A stretch of DNA of 64,000 nt from Kitasatospora sp. DSM 101779 (GTDB lineage Bacteria > Actinomycetota > Actinomycetes > Streptomycetales > Streptomycetaceae): positions 7,814,921-7,878,920 of the forward strand of contig NZ_JAHTIK010000001.1 in the NCBI RefSeq assembly GCF_025655475.1. The letters are read 5' to 3'. Both the position numbers and the translations under genes were made by a program. A model generated the notes under the pieces. It made no database searches, was not told where the DNA came from, and saw nothing but the letters and a program-made list of their open reading frames with translations. Of this stretch, positions 26,641 through 34,842 are shown piece after piece (the stretch's first letter is position 1; each line of letters begins with the position of its first letter).

Positions 26641-26766
26641 ACACCATGCCGGGCCGTCCTGCCGGATCGTGGACTGCGTCGCCGGGGGACACCGGCGCAC
26701 AGGGATCGGAACGACGCTCGAACCGGCGAGTGACCGACGAGCGGAACGAAGAACGAGGCGGAGAAC

Positions 26767-27690
26767 ATGCGTGCAGTGGTCGTGGAGCAGTGGGGCGGGC
26801 CCGAGAATCTGGTCGAGCGCGAGGTCGAGCGTCCCGAGCCCGGGCTGAACGAAGTCCTGGTGCGGGTGCACGCGGCCGGAGTGAACCCGGTGGACTGGAA
26901 GGTCCGCGCCGGCGGCGCCCTCATCGAGTGGGGCGCGGTGCCGGCGGTCGGCTGGGACGTGTCCGGCACGGTCGAGGCCGTCGGCCCCGGCGTCGGGATC
27001 TTCCGGCCGGGCGACGAGGTCTTCGGGATGCCGCTGTTCCCGCGCCAGGCCGGCGGCTACGCCGAGTACGTGGTCGCACCCGCCCGGCACCTCGCCCCCA
27101 AGCCCGCCGGCCTGACGCACGTGGAGGCTGCGGCACTGCCGCTCGCCGCGCTGACCGCCTGGCAGTCCCTGGTCGACGCGGCCGACGTCCGCCTCGGGGA
27201 ACGGGTGCTGGTGCACGCGGCGGCCGGCGGCGTCGGCCACTTCGCCGTGCAGATCGCCAAGGCCCGCGGCGCCTACGTCATCGGCACGGCCAGCGCCGGC
27301 AAGCACGACCTGGTGCGGGAGCTCGGCGCGGACGAGATGGTCGACTACCGCGCGGTCCGGTTCGAGGACGTGGTGTCCGACATCGACGTGGTGCTGGACG
27401 GCCTCGGCGGCGAGACCGCCGAGCGCTCCCTGACGGTCCTCCGGAACGGCGGCCGGCTGATCACCCTGCCCGGCCCGGACGACGTCCCCGCCACGCGCGA
27501 CGGGGTGCGGGCGGCATGGGTCTTGGTGGAGCCGGACCACCTGGGCCTGCGCGAGATCGCCGCCCTGGTGGAGCGCGGCGCGCTCAAGCCCGTCGTCGAG
27601 ACCGTCCTGCCGCTGGCCGAGGCCGCGAAGGCGCACGAGATCGGCGAGCAGGGCCGCACCACCGGCAAGATCGTCCTCACGGTCGACTGA
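26767..27690 (+). CDS. NADP-dependent quinone-type oxidoreductase (MDR)
   Basis: A 307-residue zinc-less medium-chain reductase: MRAVVVEQWGGPENLVEREV start, VHAAGVNPVDWKVRAG, VGWDVSGTVEAVGPG, RVLVHAAAGGVGHFAVQIAK nucleotide-binding loop, IVLTVD end. Quinone oxidoreductase/zeta-crystallin group, NADPH-dependent. Behind GGCGGAGAAC. Paired with the divergent GlxA-like regulator. Confidence 0.9.
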   Translation: MRAVVVEQWGGPENLVEREVERPEPGLNEVLVRVHAAGVNPVDWKVRAGGALIEWGAVPAVGWDVSGTVEAVGPGVGIFRPGDEVFGMPLFPRQAGGYAEYVVAPARHLAPKPAGLTHVEAAALPLAALTAWQSLVDAADVRLGERVLVHAAAGGVGHFAVQIAKARGAYVIGTASAGKHDLVRELGADEMVDYRAVRFEDVVSDIDVVLDGLGGETAERSLTVLRNGGRLITLPGPDDVPATRDGVRAAWVLVEPDHLGLREIAALVERGALKPVVETVLPLAEAAKAHEIGEQGRTTGKIVLTVD

Positions 27691-27841
27691 GCCGGGGCCG
27701 GCCAGCCGGCGCGCTCGGGCCCGGCGAGGTGCCGGTCCCCCGGCCGCGCGAGCGAGTTCACCCGGTGGCGTCGCCGTGGTGGGCGGTGGACCCGCCGGCG
27801 CGGCGGCGCCCCGGGTGGGGCGCGCGACGAGAATGGGCCGC

Positions 27842-28180
27842 ATGCACGCCGTGCAGGAGTACGTCGAGGCGATCACCCCGGAGCACCGCCCGCTGTTCGT
27901 CCGGGTGAGCGGCCTGATCCTGGAGGCGTTCCCGGGGACGAGCCCGACGCCGTCGTACGGGATGCCGACCTACCGGCTCGGCCATCGCAGGCGACACGTC
28001 GGCGCGTGGCGGCGCGGCGTCCCGATGTACGGCCGGGGGAAGGACCGCGACGGGGGCTTCACCGCCCGACACCCCGCGCTCGTCAGCGGGCGGGGCACCA
28101 CTCGGCTGCGGCCCGAGAACGCGGAGGGCATCACCGACGACGAGCTGCGCGACCTCGTTCGCGCAGCACTGGAAGCATGA
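27842..28180 (+). CDS. DUF1801/YdhG-like protein
   Basis: A 112-residue protein matching the DUF1801 pattern: VQEYVEAITPEHRPLFVRVS, the SYGMPTYRLGHRRRHVGAW core and the LRPENAEGITDDELRDLVRA tail. Frataxin-like fold, sometimes called iron chaperone; role in actinobacteria unknown. Stand-alone gene. Confidence 0.8.
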   Translation: MHAVQEYVEAITPEHRPLFVRVSGLILEAFPGTSPTPSYGMPTYRLGHRRRHVGAWRRGVPMYGRGKDRDGGFTARHPALVSGRGTTRLRPENAEGITDDELRDLVRAALEA

Positions 28181-28502
28181 GCGAACCCGCCGCCGAAGCG
28201 GCCCTGACCCCCGTCGGAGCCGTCCGAGCCGGTGACCGGGCAGGGGCGGACAGCTCGTACCGGCGCCACGAACCGCCGCCGCCCCTCCCGTGACGGGGTT
28301 CCCGTTGGACCGTCAGATCCGCTCGGACCGGTGGCATCCGAACGGTCTGCGGTCGAATGTCTTCGTGATACCTTCTGTGCCGCCGTGCGCTACCGCGAAC
28401 TCGAGGAGGTGAGACCGATCAACGCTGTGACAGGTCGGGCCTCCCTCCCCCGCATGGCCCAGGGACGCCCGCAGAAGGCATCCCGAAAGGCTTGGCACGT
28501 TC
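28181..28502. other. gene-free stretch
   Basis: No open frame with codon bias or a start signal. It contains the promoter of the alpha/beta hydrolase gene; nothing else seen. Confidence 0.4.
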
Positions 28503-29255
28503 ATGCGCTTCACCATCGAATCGTCGTCCCACGGCGTCCGTGAACAGCTCTTCGACCTGGGCGACATCCCCGGTGTGCTGTGGACCCCGGAAGGCGCCGC
28601 AGCCGCCCGCCCCCTGATCGTGCTGGGGCACGGCGGCGGCCGGCACAAGAAGGACCCCGACATCGAGGCCCTGGCTCGCCGCCTCACCGCCGAGTGCGGC
28701 TACGCCGTCGTCGCGGTCGACGTGCCGGGACACGGAGACCGGCCGGTGGACGAGGAGTTCAACCGGATCGCGGCCGAGAACCAGGCCCGTGCCGAGGCGG
28801 GGGAGGACCTCGCCCGGCTGATCGCCGACTTCCAGGCGTTCGTGGCCCGCCGGACCGTCCCTGAGTGGCGGTCGGTCGTGGACGCGGTCCAGCAGGTCGC
28901 GCACGTCGGCGCCGGACCGGTCGGCTACTGGGGGGTCTCCCTGGGCTGCGGGCTCGGGGTCCCGTTCGTCGCGGCCGAACCCCGCGTCCGTGCCGCTGTC
29001 CTGGGCCTCGGCGGGGCCCTGGCCTCCGCCGGCGACGCCGCGAGGATCACGTGCCCGGTCGAGTTCCTCCTCCAGTGGGACGACGAACGGGTGCCGCGGG
29101 CGGCCGCCCTGGCACTGTTCGACGCCTTCGGCTCGGCGGAGAAGAGCCTGCACGCCAACCCCGGCAAGCACGCCGAGGTCCCGGCCCACGAACTCGACAG
29201 CACGTTGCGGTTCTTCACCCGCCACCTCGGCCGACACCACCCCGGGCGGGCGTGA
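28503..29255 (+). CDS. alpha/beta hydrolase
   Basis: A 250-residue dienelactone-hydrolase-like alpha/beta hydrolase. The oxyanion region is LIVLGHGGGRHKKD, the nucleophile elbow GYWGVSLGCGLG (G-x-S-x-G), the acid region LQWDDERVPRAAALALFDAF, and the His block LHANPGKHAEVP. No signal peptide. Substrate unknown. Confidence 0.87.
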   Translation: MRFTIESSSHGVREQLFDLGDIPGVLWTPEGAAAARPLIVLGHGGGRHKKDPDIEALARRLTAECGYAVVAVDVPGHGDRPVDEEFNRIAAENQARAEAGEDLARLIADFQAFVARRTVPEWRSVVDAVQQVAHVGAGPVGYWGVSLGCGLGVPFVAAEPRVRAAVLGLGGALASAGDAARITCPVEFLLQWDDERVPRAAALALFDAFGSAEKSLHANPGKHAEVPAHELDSTLRFFTRHLGRHHPGRA

Positions 29256-29361
29256 CGGCGGAGTGGCCGGACACTGGCGTCCGACGGAACACAGCTCCTT
29301 GGCCGGGGTACTTCGAGGGCGATGCTTACGATCCGGTACGGCCCCGTGGTCCCACGGGCCC

Positions 29362-29640
29362 ATGGGGCAGGCACGAAGGACCTATGGACCGCTGGAACTC
29401 GTCGACGGGCGCTGGGTGGTGGGAGACCCCCACCGGCCGGACGGCTGCCGGGTGGAGTTCCGCCCGGAGGGGATGGTCAGGCACGCCCGCGGCACGGAGG
29501 ACGAGTCGATCCCCTGGTCCCGGGTCATGCCGGGGATCGGCATCCGGATCGGGCAGGGGACTTTCGATCGGGCTACCAGGGTGAGTTGGGGTTGACGAGT
29601 CTGCTCGGCGGACTCCCCGGCCCCGTGACGAAACCCCCGG
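29362..29640 (+). pseudogene. frameshifted Streptomyces conserved hypothetical
   Basis: Starting MGQARRTYGPLELVDGRWVV, the frame reads CRVEFRPEGMVRHARGTEDE and IPWSRVMPGIGIRIG, then stops at 29595 after 77 codons. The overlapping +1 frame continues with LTSLLGGLPGP. As I recall, intact homologs (~200 aa) have exactly this continuation (LLGGLPGP...) in one frame. So the gene has a frameshift near 29,560-29,590 and has lost the remaining two thirds. Confidence 0.5.
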
Positions 29641-29702
29641 ACCGTCTCGCTGCTCCTCCGTCCCGCCGACGGCGGCGCCGCGGGGCCGGGCCGGACAGTA
29701 CG

Positions 29703-29915
29703 TCAGCGGCGTCGTCCGCCCGCGCCCCGTGTCCGCCCGTGAACCGACCCGGCGGCGGGTGCGGTCAGTGGGTCCTGGTGGTGACGACCGGACTGCAGTG
29801 TTCCGGGCAGGGGGTGGGCTTGGCCGCGGCGGTGGCTGGAGGGCCAGGGTGAGGCGCCGCCGGTGATCATGAGGGCCTCCCGGATGCCGACCGCCCATCG
29901 ATGCCAGCGCTTCAC
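29703..29915 (-). CDS. possible small CDS, unrecognised
   Basis: A 70-codon minus-strand frame starting GTG at 29915 (VKRWHRWAVGIREALMITGG), with strong G/C third positions for most of its length and a basic Gly/Arg tail. No clear ribosome-binding site and no family. It may be a fragment. Confidence 0.28.
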   Translation of the reverse strand: MKRWHRWAVGIREALMITGGASPWPSSHRRGQAHPLPGTLQSGRHHQDPLTAPAAGSVHGRTRGAGGRRR

Positions 29916-30086
29916 CCCGGCTTGCAGGCACCGGTGCGGGAGGTTTTCATGGCCTGGGGCGTGCCTTCCGGCTGGGGGCAGCTGTTCCGGCGACTGCGGA
30001 GCGGCTCTTCAGCACCCGGGAAGCGTGGGTTCCGGACGGTAAGCCCCGTCGCCCTGCAACCGTGCCACCGACCGCTGGAGGCGGAG

Positions 30087-30584
30087 ATGGGCAGCGTGGA
30101 GGGGTCGGCAAGGTCCACCGGAACTCCGCCGGTGAGGGCCGGCGAGATGCGACTTGAAGTGGTGGTGCTGCCGGTCTCCGACGTCGACCGGGCCAAACGG
30201 TTCTACGGGTCGCTGGGGTGGCGGCTGGACGCCGACCTTGCGGTCGAAGAGGGCTACCAGGTGGTCCAGTTCACCCCGCCGGGGTCTCTGTGCTCGATCA
30301 TCTTCGGCAAGGGCGTGACCGCTGCCCCGGCCGGCTCCACCCAGGGCCTGCAGCTCACCGTCCACGACATCGAGGCGGCCCGGGCGGATCTCGTCGAGCG
30401 CGGAGTGGACGTGAGCGAGGTGTTCCACGACATCACGGGCGTCTTCCGCCACGCCGGAACACGGGGGCGCCTGGACGGCCCGGCCCCCGGGCACGCGGAC
30501 TACGGCTCCTTCGCGTCGTTCAGTGATCCGGACGGCAACGGTTGGCTGCTCCAGGAGATCAGGACGCGCCTGCCGGGCCGCTGA
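30087..30584 (+). CDS. VOC-family glyoxalase-like protein
   Basis: A 165-residue vicinal-oxygen-chelate protein: LEVVVLPVSDVDRAKRFYGS opens the first beta-alpha-beta-beta-beta module, LCSIIFGKG and LQLTVHDIEAARADLVERGV the second, ending FASFSDPDGNGWLLQEIRTR with the usual metal-ligand Glu. ATG 30087 is preferred because GGAGG lies 5 bp upstream. Probably co-transcribed with the SDR gene 24 bp downstream. Substrate unknown. Confidence 0.87.
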   Translation: MGSVEGSARSTGTPPVRAGEMRLEVVVLPVSDVDRAKRFYGSLGWRLDADLAVEEGYQVVQFTPPGSLCSIIFGKGVTAAPAGSTQGLQLTVHDIEAARADLVERGVDVSEVFHDITGVFRHAGTRGRLDGPAPGHADYGSFASFSDPDGNGWLLQEIRTRLPGR

Positions 30585-30608
30585 CGGGATAACGGAAGGA
30601 GATCGGCA

Positions 30609-31349
30609 GTGACCACCCGGACTCACGAGCCCGAACTGCTCGGCCGGACCGTCGTCGTCATCGGCGGCAGTGCCGGCATCGGGTTGGAGACGGCCAGGCG
30701 CGCCAGGACCGAGGGTGCCGAGGTCGTTCTCGTCGGCCGCGATCCCGGCCGGTTGGAGCGTGCCGGCAGGGAGGTCGGCGCGCGGCGCACCGCGGCCTTC
30801 GACGCAACCGCGCCCGAGGCCCTGGCGACGTTCTTCCACGACCTGCCTGCGCCGGTCGACCACGTCATGGTGACGGCCGGCGGGCCGAGTTACGGGCCGC
30901 TGCTCGCGATGAGCGCCGCACAGGTACGGGACGCGCTCAGCGATCACGCGGTGCTGCAGCTGGAGGTCGCGCGCAACGCCGTCGGCCGGGTGAGACCCGG
31001 GGGCAGCCTGGTGTTCATGGGCGGCACCGGCGCACGGCGCGTCGCCCGCGGTCTCGGGGTCGCCTCCGCGGCCACCAACGCACTGCCCGCGTTCACCGCG
31101 GCCCTCGCACTCGAACTGGCGCCGATACGCGTCAACCTGATCGCGGCCGGCTTCGTCGACACGCCGCTGTCGGCCTCGCTGCTGGGCGACCGGATCGAGG
31201 AACGCCGCGCCGAGCTGCGCGCGACGCTGCCGATCGGCCGTGTCGTCGGACCGGCGGACGTCGCCGCGTTGGCCGTGCACCTCATGGTCAATACGGCCCT
31301 GACCGGTGCGACCTACGACATCGACGGCGGACAGCAGTTGGTCTCCTGA
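30609..31349 (+). CDS. atypical short-chain dehydrogenase (no YxxxK)
   Basis: A 246-residue SDR with a good nucleotide site (VVVIGGSAGIGLETARRART) and typical C-terminal ALALELAPIRVNLIAAGFVD and YDIDGGQQLVS. The catalytic region reads GSLVFMGGTGARRVARGLGV ASAATN: the Ser and Tyr-x-x-x-Lys are absent. The same loss occurs in a known subgroup of actinobacterial SDRs, so it may be a binding protein or use other residues (inference). GTG start behind GGAAGGAG. Follows the VOC gene. Confidence 0.85.
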   Translation: MTTRTHEPELLGRTVVVIGGSAGIGLETARRARTEGAEVVLVGRDPGRLERAGREVGARRTAAFDATAPEALATFFHDLPAPVDHVMVTAGGPSYGPLLAMSAAQVRDALSDHAVLQLEVARNAVGRVRPGGSLVFMGGTGARRVARGLGVASAATNALPAFTAALALELAPIRVNLIAAGFVDTPLSASLLGDRIEERRAELRATLPIGRVVGPADVAALAVHLMVNTALTGATYDIDGGQQLVS

Positions 31350-31435
31350 CGGCCATGCTGCCGGCAGCGGCGCCGACCTGACGGCGGAGCCGGTCGGACC
31401 GGTGGCACGGCCCGGACGGTGTTCGCGACGTGCGG

Positions 31436-31783
31436 TCAGGGCACGGTGGCGAGGTAGTCGGTGATTCCGACCCGGTCGACCATCTCGGTGACGAGGCCGG
31501 TGGGGGCCGCGGCGACGGCACCGCCCGCGCCCGTGACGGCCGCCGCCGAGCGGTCGGCCGCCTGGTCGGTACCGAGCCCGGCGTGGGCGCCGAGGACCGC
31601 GCCCAGCATCACCCGGCCACGGAGGTCCGGAGGGCCGCTCTGCTCGACGACGTCGACGATCGCGACGGCGAGGCCGCTGGCGTCGGCGCGTCCGCGGATC
31701 GTGTCGGCCTTCGCGGTGGTGTCGGCGTTCGAGAAGACGAGCCTTGCGTACTCGGTCAGCTCCGGGCACCCCGCGCGCGACAC
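31436..31783 (-). CDS. hypothetical protein, unrecognised
   Basis: A 115-residue frame starting MSRAGCPELTEYARLVFSNA. Residues GLAVAIVDVVEQSGPPDLRG and VMLGAVLGAHAGLGTDQAAD look like ordinary folded sequence with good codon bias, so it is coding or recently coding, but the N terminus is abrupt and may be truncated. No family recognised. Confidence 0.4.
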   Translation of the reverse strand: MSRAGCPELTEYARLVFSNADTTAKADTIRGRADASGLAVAIVDVVEQSGPPDLRGRVMLGAVLGAHAGLGTDQAADRSAAAVTGAGGAVAAAPTGLVTEMVDRVGITDYLATVP

Positions 31784-32101
31784 GCACGGTCACGGGCGCG
31801 GCCGCCCCGGGCGCCGGTAGGCCGTGACACGCTGTGAAGCTGCTTTGGTGTGCAGCCCGGTTGTGTGTCGAACCGTCAGGCCCGGCAGTGACTTTCGGGA
31901 CGAACGAGTTTAAAATCGAGTACGACCACGGGCACACGCATGAGCCCGGGACACCCGGAGCGGGCGCGGTGATGCCCGCGCCGCAGACGGGTGATCCGCT
32001 CACGCGGCAGCAACCGGCCGCCGGAGTCCCGCTCTCGTCCGCATGCCGTCCGCGGCCGATCCGTGAAGTCTCTGCACCTCCTTGCAATCGAGTTGTTGGT
32101 C
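31784..32101. other. gene-free stretch with AT-rich promoter segment
   Basis: No supportable gene. The segment around 31,905-31,925 (GTTTAAAATCGAGTA) is unusually AT-rich for this DNA and may be part of the promoter of the DUF1906 gene. Confidence 0.4.
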
Positions 32102-32869
32102 ATGCATCTCGGATTCGATCGTTCCACCTACCCCGGCAACGCGGTCATGCAGTCCCTCCGGGACAACACACCGCTCGCCTTCGCCGCCGCGTACCTCGCC
32201 CCGGCCCCGAGCCACCCCAACACGGCGTGGATGCCGGCCATACCGACCCTGATCGGCATGGGCTGGGGCCTGGCCCCCGTCTTCGTCGGCCAGCAGGCCC
32301 CGGGTGGCCCGGGATCCCACAAGCTCACCGCCGCCCAGGGCGTCGTGGACGCCCGGACCACCGAAGATCTGGGTCACAGTGCCGGCCTGGAGCCCGGTGC
32401 GGTCGTCTACCTCGACATCGAGGTCGGCGGACGACTCGCCGCGAACCATCTCGCCTACGTCGCCTCCTGGATCAACTCCGTCTCGGCCGACACCGGTTAC
32501 AACCCGGGCGTGTACTGCTCGTTCTCCAAGACCGCCAGCCAGATCGCCACCGAGGTGGGCACCGTCCCGACCTGGGTCTTCCACGCCGTCGACGTGGGGC
32601 CGAGCCAGATCAACCTCGCCACCGAGACCCCGCGTGACCCGGCCCAGTCCGGATTCGCCGCCGCGCTGGTCTGGCAGTACCGGCTGAGCCTCAGCGGCGC
32701 CGTCAACCTCAACTGGATCGACTCCGGGACGCCCAAGCGCCTCCAGGAGGTCGACGTCGACTCGGCGACCTGCTTCGACCCGTCCCACCCCGACCGACCG
32801 GCCCCCGACGGAACCCCGGGACACGCGCCACACCTCGCGCACAGCGGGTCGCGCCACGGCGCCCACTGA
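32102..32869 (+). CDS. DUF1906 glycoside-hydrolase-like protein
   Basis: A 255-residue protein with the DUF1906 (Rv2525c-like) TIM-barrel pattern: HLGFDRSTYPGNAVMQSLRD start, FAAAYLAPAPSH, LAPVFVGQQAPG, VVYLDIEVGG, NPGVYCSFSKT, and WQYRLSLSG. The family resembles glycosidases and is often Tat-exported, but no signal peptide is visible here. The start at ATG 32102 has only a weak ribosome-binding site. The C-terminal ~45 residues are disordered (Pro/His-rich). Substrate unknown. Confidence 0.83.
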   Translation: MHLGFDRSTYPGNAVMQSLRDNTPLAFAAAYLAPAPSHPNTAWMPAIPTLIGMGWGLAPVFVGQQAPGGPGSHKLTAAQGVVDARTTEDLGHSAGLEPGAVVYLDIEVGGRLAANHLAYVASWINSVSADTGYNPGVYCSFSKTASQIATEVGTVPTWVFHAVDVGPSQINLATETPRDPAQSGFAAALVWQYRLSLSGAVNLNWIDSGTPKRLQEVDVDSATCFDPSHPDRPAPDGTPGHAPHLAHSGSRHGAH

Positions 32870-32978
32870 AGTCCTGCCCGGCCCCGGCACTGAAGTCCCG
32901 CCCGGCCACGGCGCCTCGGCGCGGACGGAGGACGGTGCGGGAACGAGGCAGCCCAGCCGTGTCGGTGCGGCGGTGGGC

Positions 32979-33016
32979 GGGTAGCGTCCTGGCATGTGGG
33001 TAGCGTCCGGGCATGG
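32979..33016. repeat. 19-bp direct duplication at NUDIX start
   Basis: GGGTAGCGTCCTGGCATGT followed at once by GGGTAGCGTCCGGGCATGG. The second copy ends in the ATG start region of the NUDIX gene, so the first copy is a decoy initiation context. Confidence 0.85.
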
Positions 33017-33420
33017 AGATTGCCAACATCGTTCCGGAGAAGGTGGCCTGGGTTCTGGTGCGTGACGGGCGGGTGCTCGTGACACGCGTCCGCGGTCTGG
33101 ACGTCTTCTACTTCCCCGGCGGGAAGCGGGAGCCGGGGGAGTCCGATGCCGAGACCCTGGCGCGCGAGATCGACGAGGAACTCCGGTCCCGGATCGACAC
33201 GGCCACCATGGTGCACGTCGGTACCTTCGAGACGCGGAGGGATTCCGACGGAAGCACCGAGTTCCGGATGATCTGCTACACCGCCGAGCACACCGGTCCG
33301 CTGACCGCTTCGAGCGAGATCGCAGAGTCGGACTGGTTCGGCTACGCCGACCGTGCGCGGGTCTCGGCGGTGGACCGGATGGTGTTCGACCTGCTTCATG
33401 CCGCCGGCCGACTGTGCTGA
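33013..33420 (+). CDS. NUDIX hydrolase
   Basis: A 135-residue NUDIX protein. The box reads GGKREPGESDAETLAREIDE followed by ELRSRI: the G-x5-E-x7-REUxEE core is intact though the final Gly is Arg. It hydrolyses a nucleoside-diphosphate-linked substrate; which one is not evident. The C-terminal part (FRMICYTAEHTGPL; WFGYADRARVSAVDR) is typical of MutT-like members. Short direct repeats flank both ends of the gene. Confidence 0.88.
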   Translation: MEIANIVPEKVAWVLVRDGRVLVTRVRGLDVFYFPGGKREPGESDAETLAREIDEELRSRIDTATMVHVGTFETRRDSDGSTEFRMICYTAEHTGPLTASSEIAESDWFGYADRARVSAVDRMVFDLLHAAGRLC

Positions 33421-33454
33421 CCGGCCGACTGCGCTGACCGGCCGACTGTGCTGA
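33404..33454. repeat. 17-bp tandem repeat, three copies
   Basis: CCGGCCGACTGTGCTGA at 33404-33420 repeated at 33421-33437 (one difference) and 33438-33454 (identical). The first copy encodes the NUDIX C terminus and stop; all three carry a TGA. Confidence 0.95.
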
Positions 33455-33566
33455 AGAGCCGGTCCGGTCCGTCACCCGGGTCCGGGCCGGTGGGACCGGA
33501 CCGAAGCTGCGTCCCACCGGCCAGGCGTGCCGTTCGAGCGTGCAGGGGGAGGGTCGGGGCAGGGGA

Positions 33567-34706
33567 CTACGGGGCCGGGCTGATGGTGCCGTTCAGGTCC
33601 ATCTCGAAGACGCCCTCGGTCTTGCCGTCGACCGCGTGGTGCTTGAGCCAGTGCTTCGACATGTTGTGCAGGTTGCTGTGCTGCACCTCCCAGGGCATCG
33701 AGTGGCCCGCGCACTTCACCGTGACGAGGATCTTGTGGGCTCCCGTGATGGCGTCGTAGAGGGCTGGAACGTGGAAGTCGAGGGCGGGATTGGCGGGATT
33801 GGGCGGCGTGGTGTTGGCCGTCTGGTCGTGCTCGCCGTGCACGATCAGCACGGGCACGCTCCCGCCGAGGACGCCGCCCTGCGCGGCGGTGGTGCTGTTC
33901 CAGCCCCAGGACACGAAGTTCCGGTACCGGCTGGCGCCCGCGGGCTCGCCGGAGGCCAGGATCTTGCCCCAGGTGCGGCCGATCGGATCATTGTCCATCA
34001 GCGCGTCCCAGACGACGTCGAGCATGCCGGGCTCGCGCTGGCCCGCACACTTCAGTTCCTTCGTCCAGGCCGTGTCGAGGGGGGTGCGGGTCAGTACGTG
34101 GGTGGGGAAGCCGGGTGCCGGCAGGGCCGGCGGGTTCGACGGGCCGGCCGGCGGGAAGATCGGGGCGAGGAGGAACAGGCTGTCCACCTTCCCAGGATTC
34201 TTGACGGCGTACGGGCCCATGGCGAACGCGGCGGCCGACCAGCCGATGAAGGCGACCTTCGAGACGCCGTGCAGAGTGCGGATGTACTCGACGACGGTGC
34301 CGAGCTCGTCCTGGTCGCTCTGGGAGTTGGTCAGGACGTACGGGTAGCTCGCCGGGCGCGGGCCCATCAACGGGGGAGTGACGGCGGCCTGCTGCGCGGG
34401 ATTGACGTTGCAGGGGTCCTCCATCCGGGGACGCGGCGACCGGCCCGAGCCCTGCAGGTCCATCATGAAGACGTCGTAGCCGGCCTTGGCGACGGCCTCG
34501 GCCCACCCGTACGAGGTGTGCTGGAGGTCGTAGCCGGCCAGCACCGGGACGCTCCTGCCGTGCAGCATGAGGACGGCCCTGCGGTTCGCCGGGGGTCCGG
34601 GCGGCGTGCCGTCGTGCTCGCGCACGAAGAGTTCGACCTTCTGGCCGGCGTTCGCCGGGACGGTGGAGGTGTGCGGGACTGCGTGATCGGTCGTGATGAC
34701 GGCCAT
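33567..34706 (-). CDS. alpha/beta hydrolase, GxSxA type
   Basis: A 379-residue alpha/beta hydrolase. RRAVLMLHGRSVPVLAGYDL is the oxyanion region, VAFIGWSAAAFAMGPY the nucleophile elbow (G-W-S-A-A: last Gly replaced by Ala, seen in some family members), VLIVHGEHDQTANTT the acid loop and VTVKCAGHSMPWEVQHSNLH the catalytic His. No signal peptide. Long lid region 170-270. Substrate unknown; stand-alone gene. Confidence 0.87.
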   Translation of the reverse strand: MAVITTDHAVPHTSTVPANAGQKVELFVREHDGTPPGPPANRRAVLMLHGRSVPVLAGYDLQHTSYGWAEAVAKAGYDVFMMDLQGSGRSPRPRMEDPCNVNPAQQAAVTPPLMGPRPASYPYVLTNSQSDQDELGTVVEYIRTLHGVSKVAFIGWSAAAFAMGPYAVKNPGKVDSLFLLAPIFPPAGPSNPPALPAPGFPTHVLTRTPLDTAWTKELKCAGQREPGMLDVVWDALMDNDPIGRTWGKILASGEPAGASRYRNFVSWGWNSTTAAQGGVLGGSVPVLIVHGEHDQTANTTPPNPANPALDFHVPALYDAITGAHKILVTVKCAGHSMPWEVQHSNLHNMSKHWLKHHAVDGKTEGVFEMDLNGTISPAP

Positions 34707-34842
34707 GGGAGGCCCCTTTCATCGGATGGGTGCAGAAGTGGCCCGTGTGCGGGCGGTGCGGCGGGTGTCCCACGGGCCGGTCCGGTGACGTACGCCCGTC
34801 GGCAGCGGTCCGTGCGCGGGTCGTGTGGGGCACGGTGACCGC

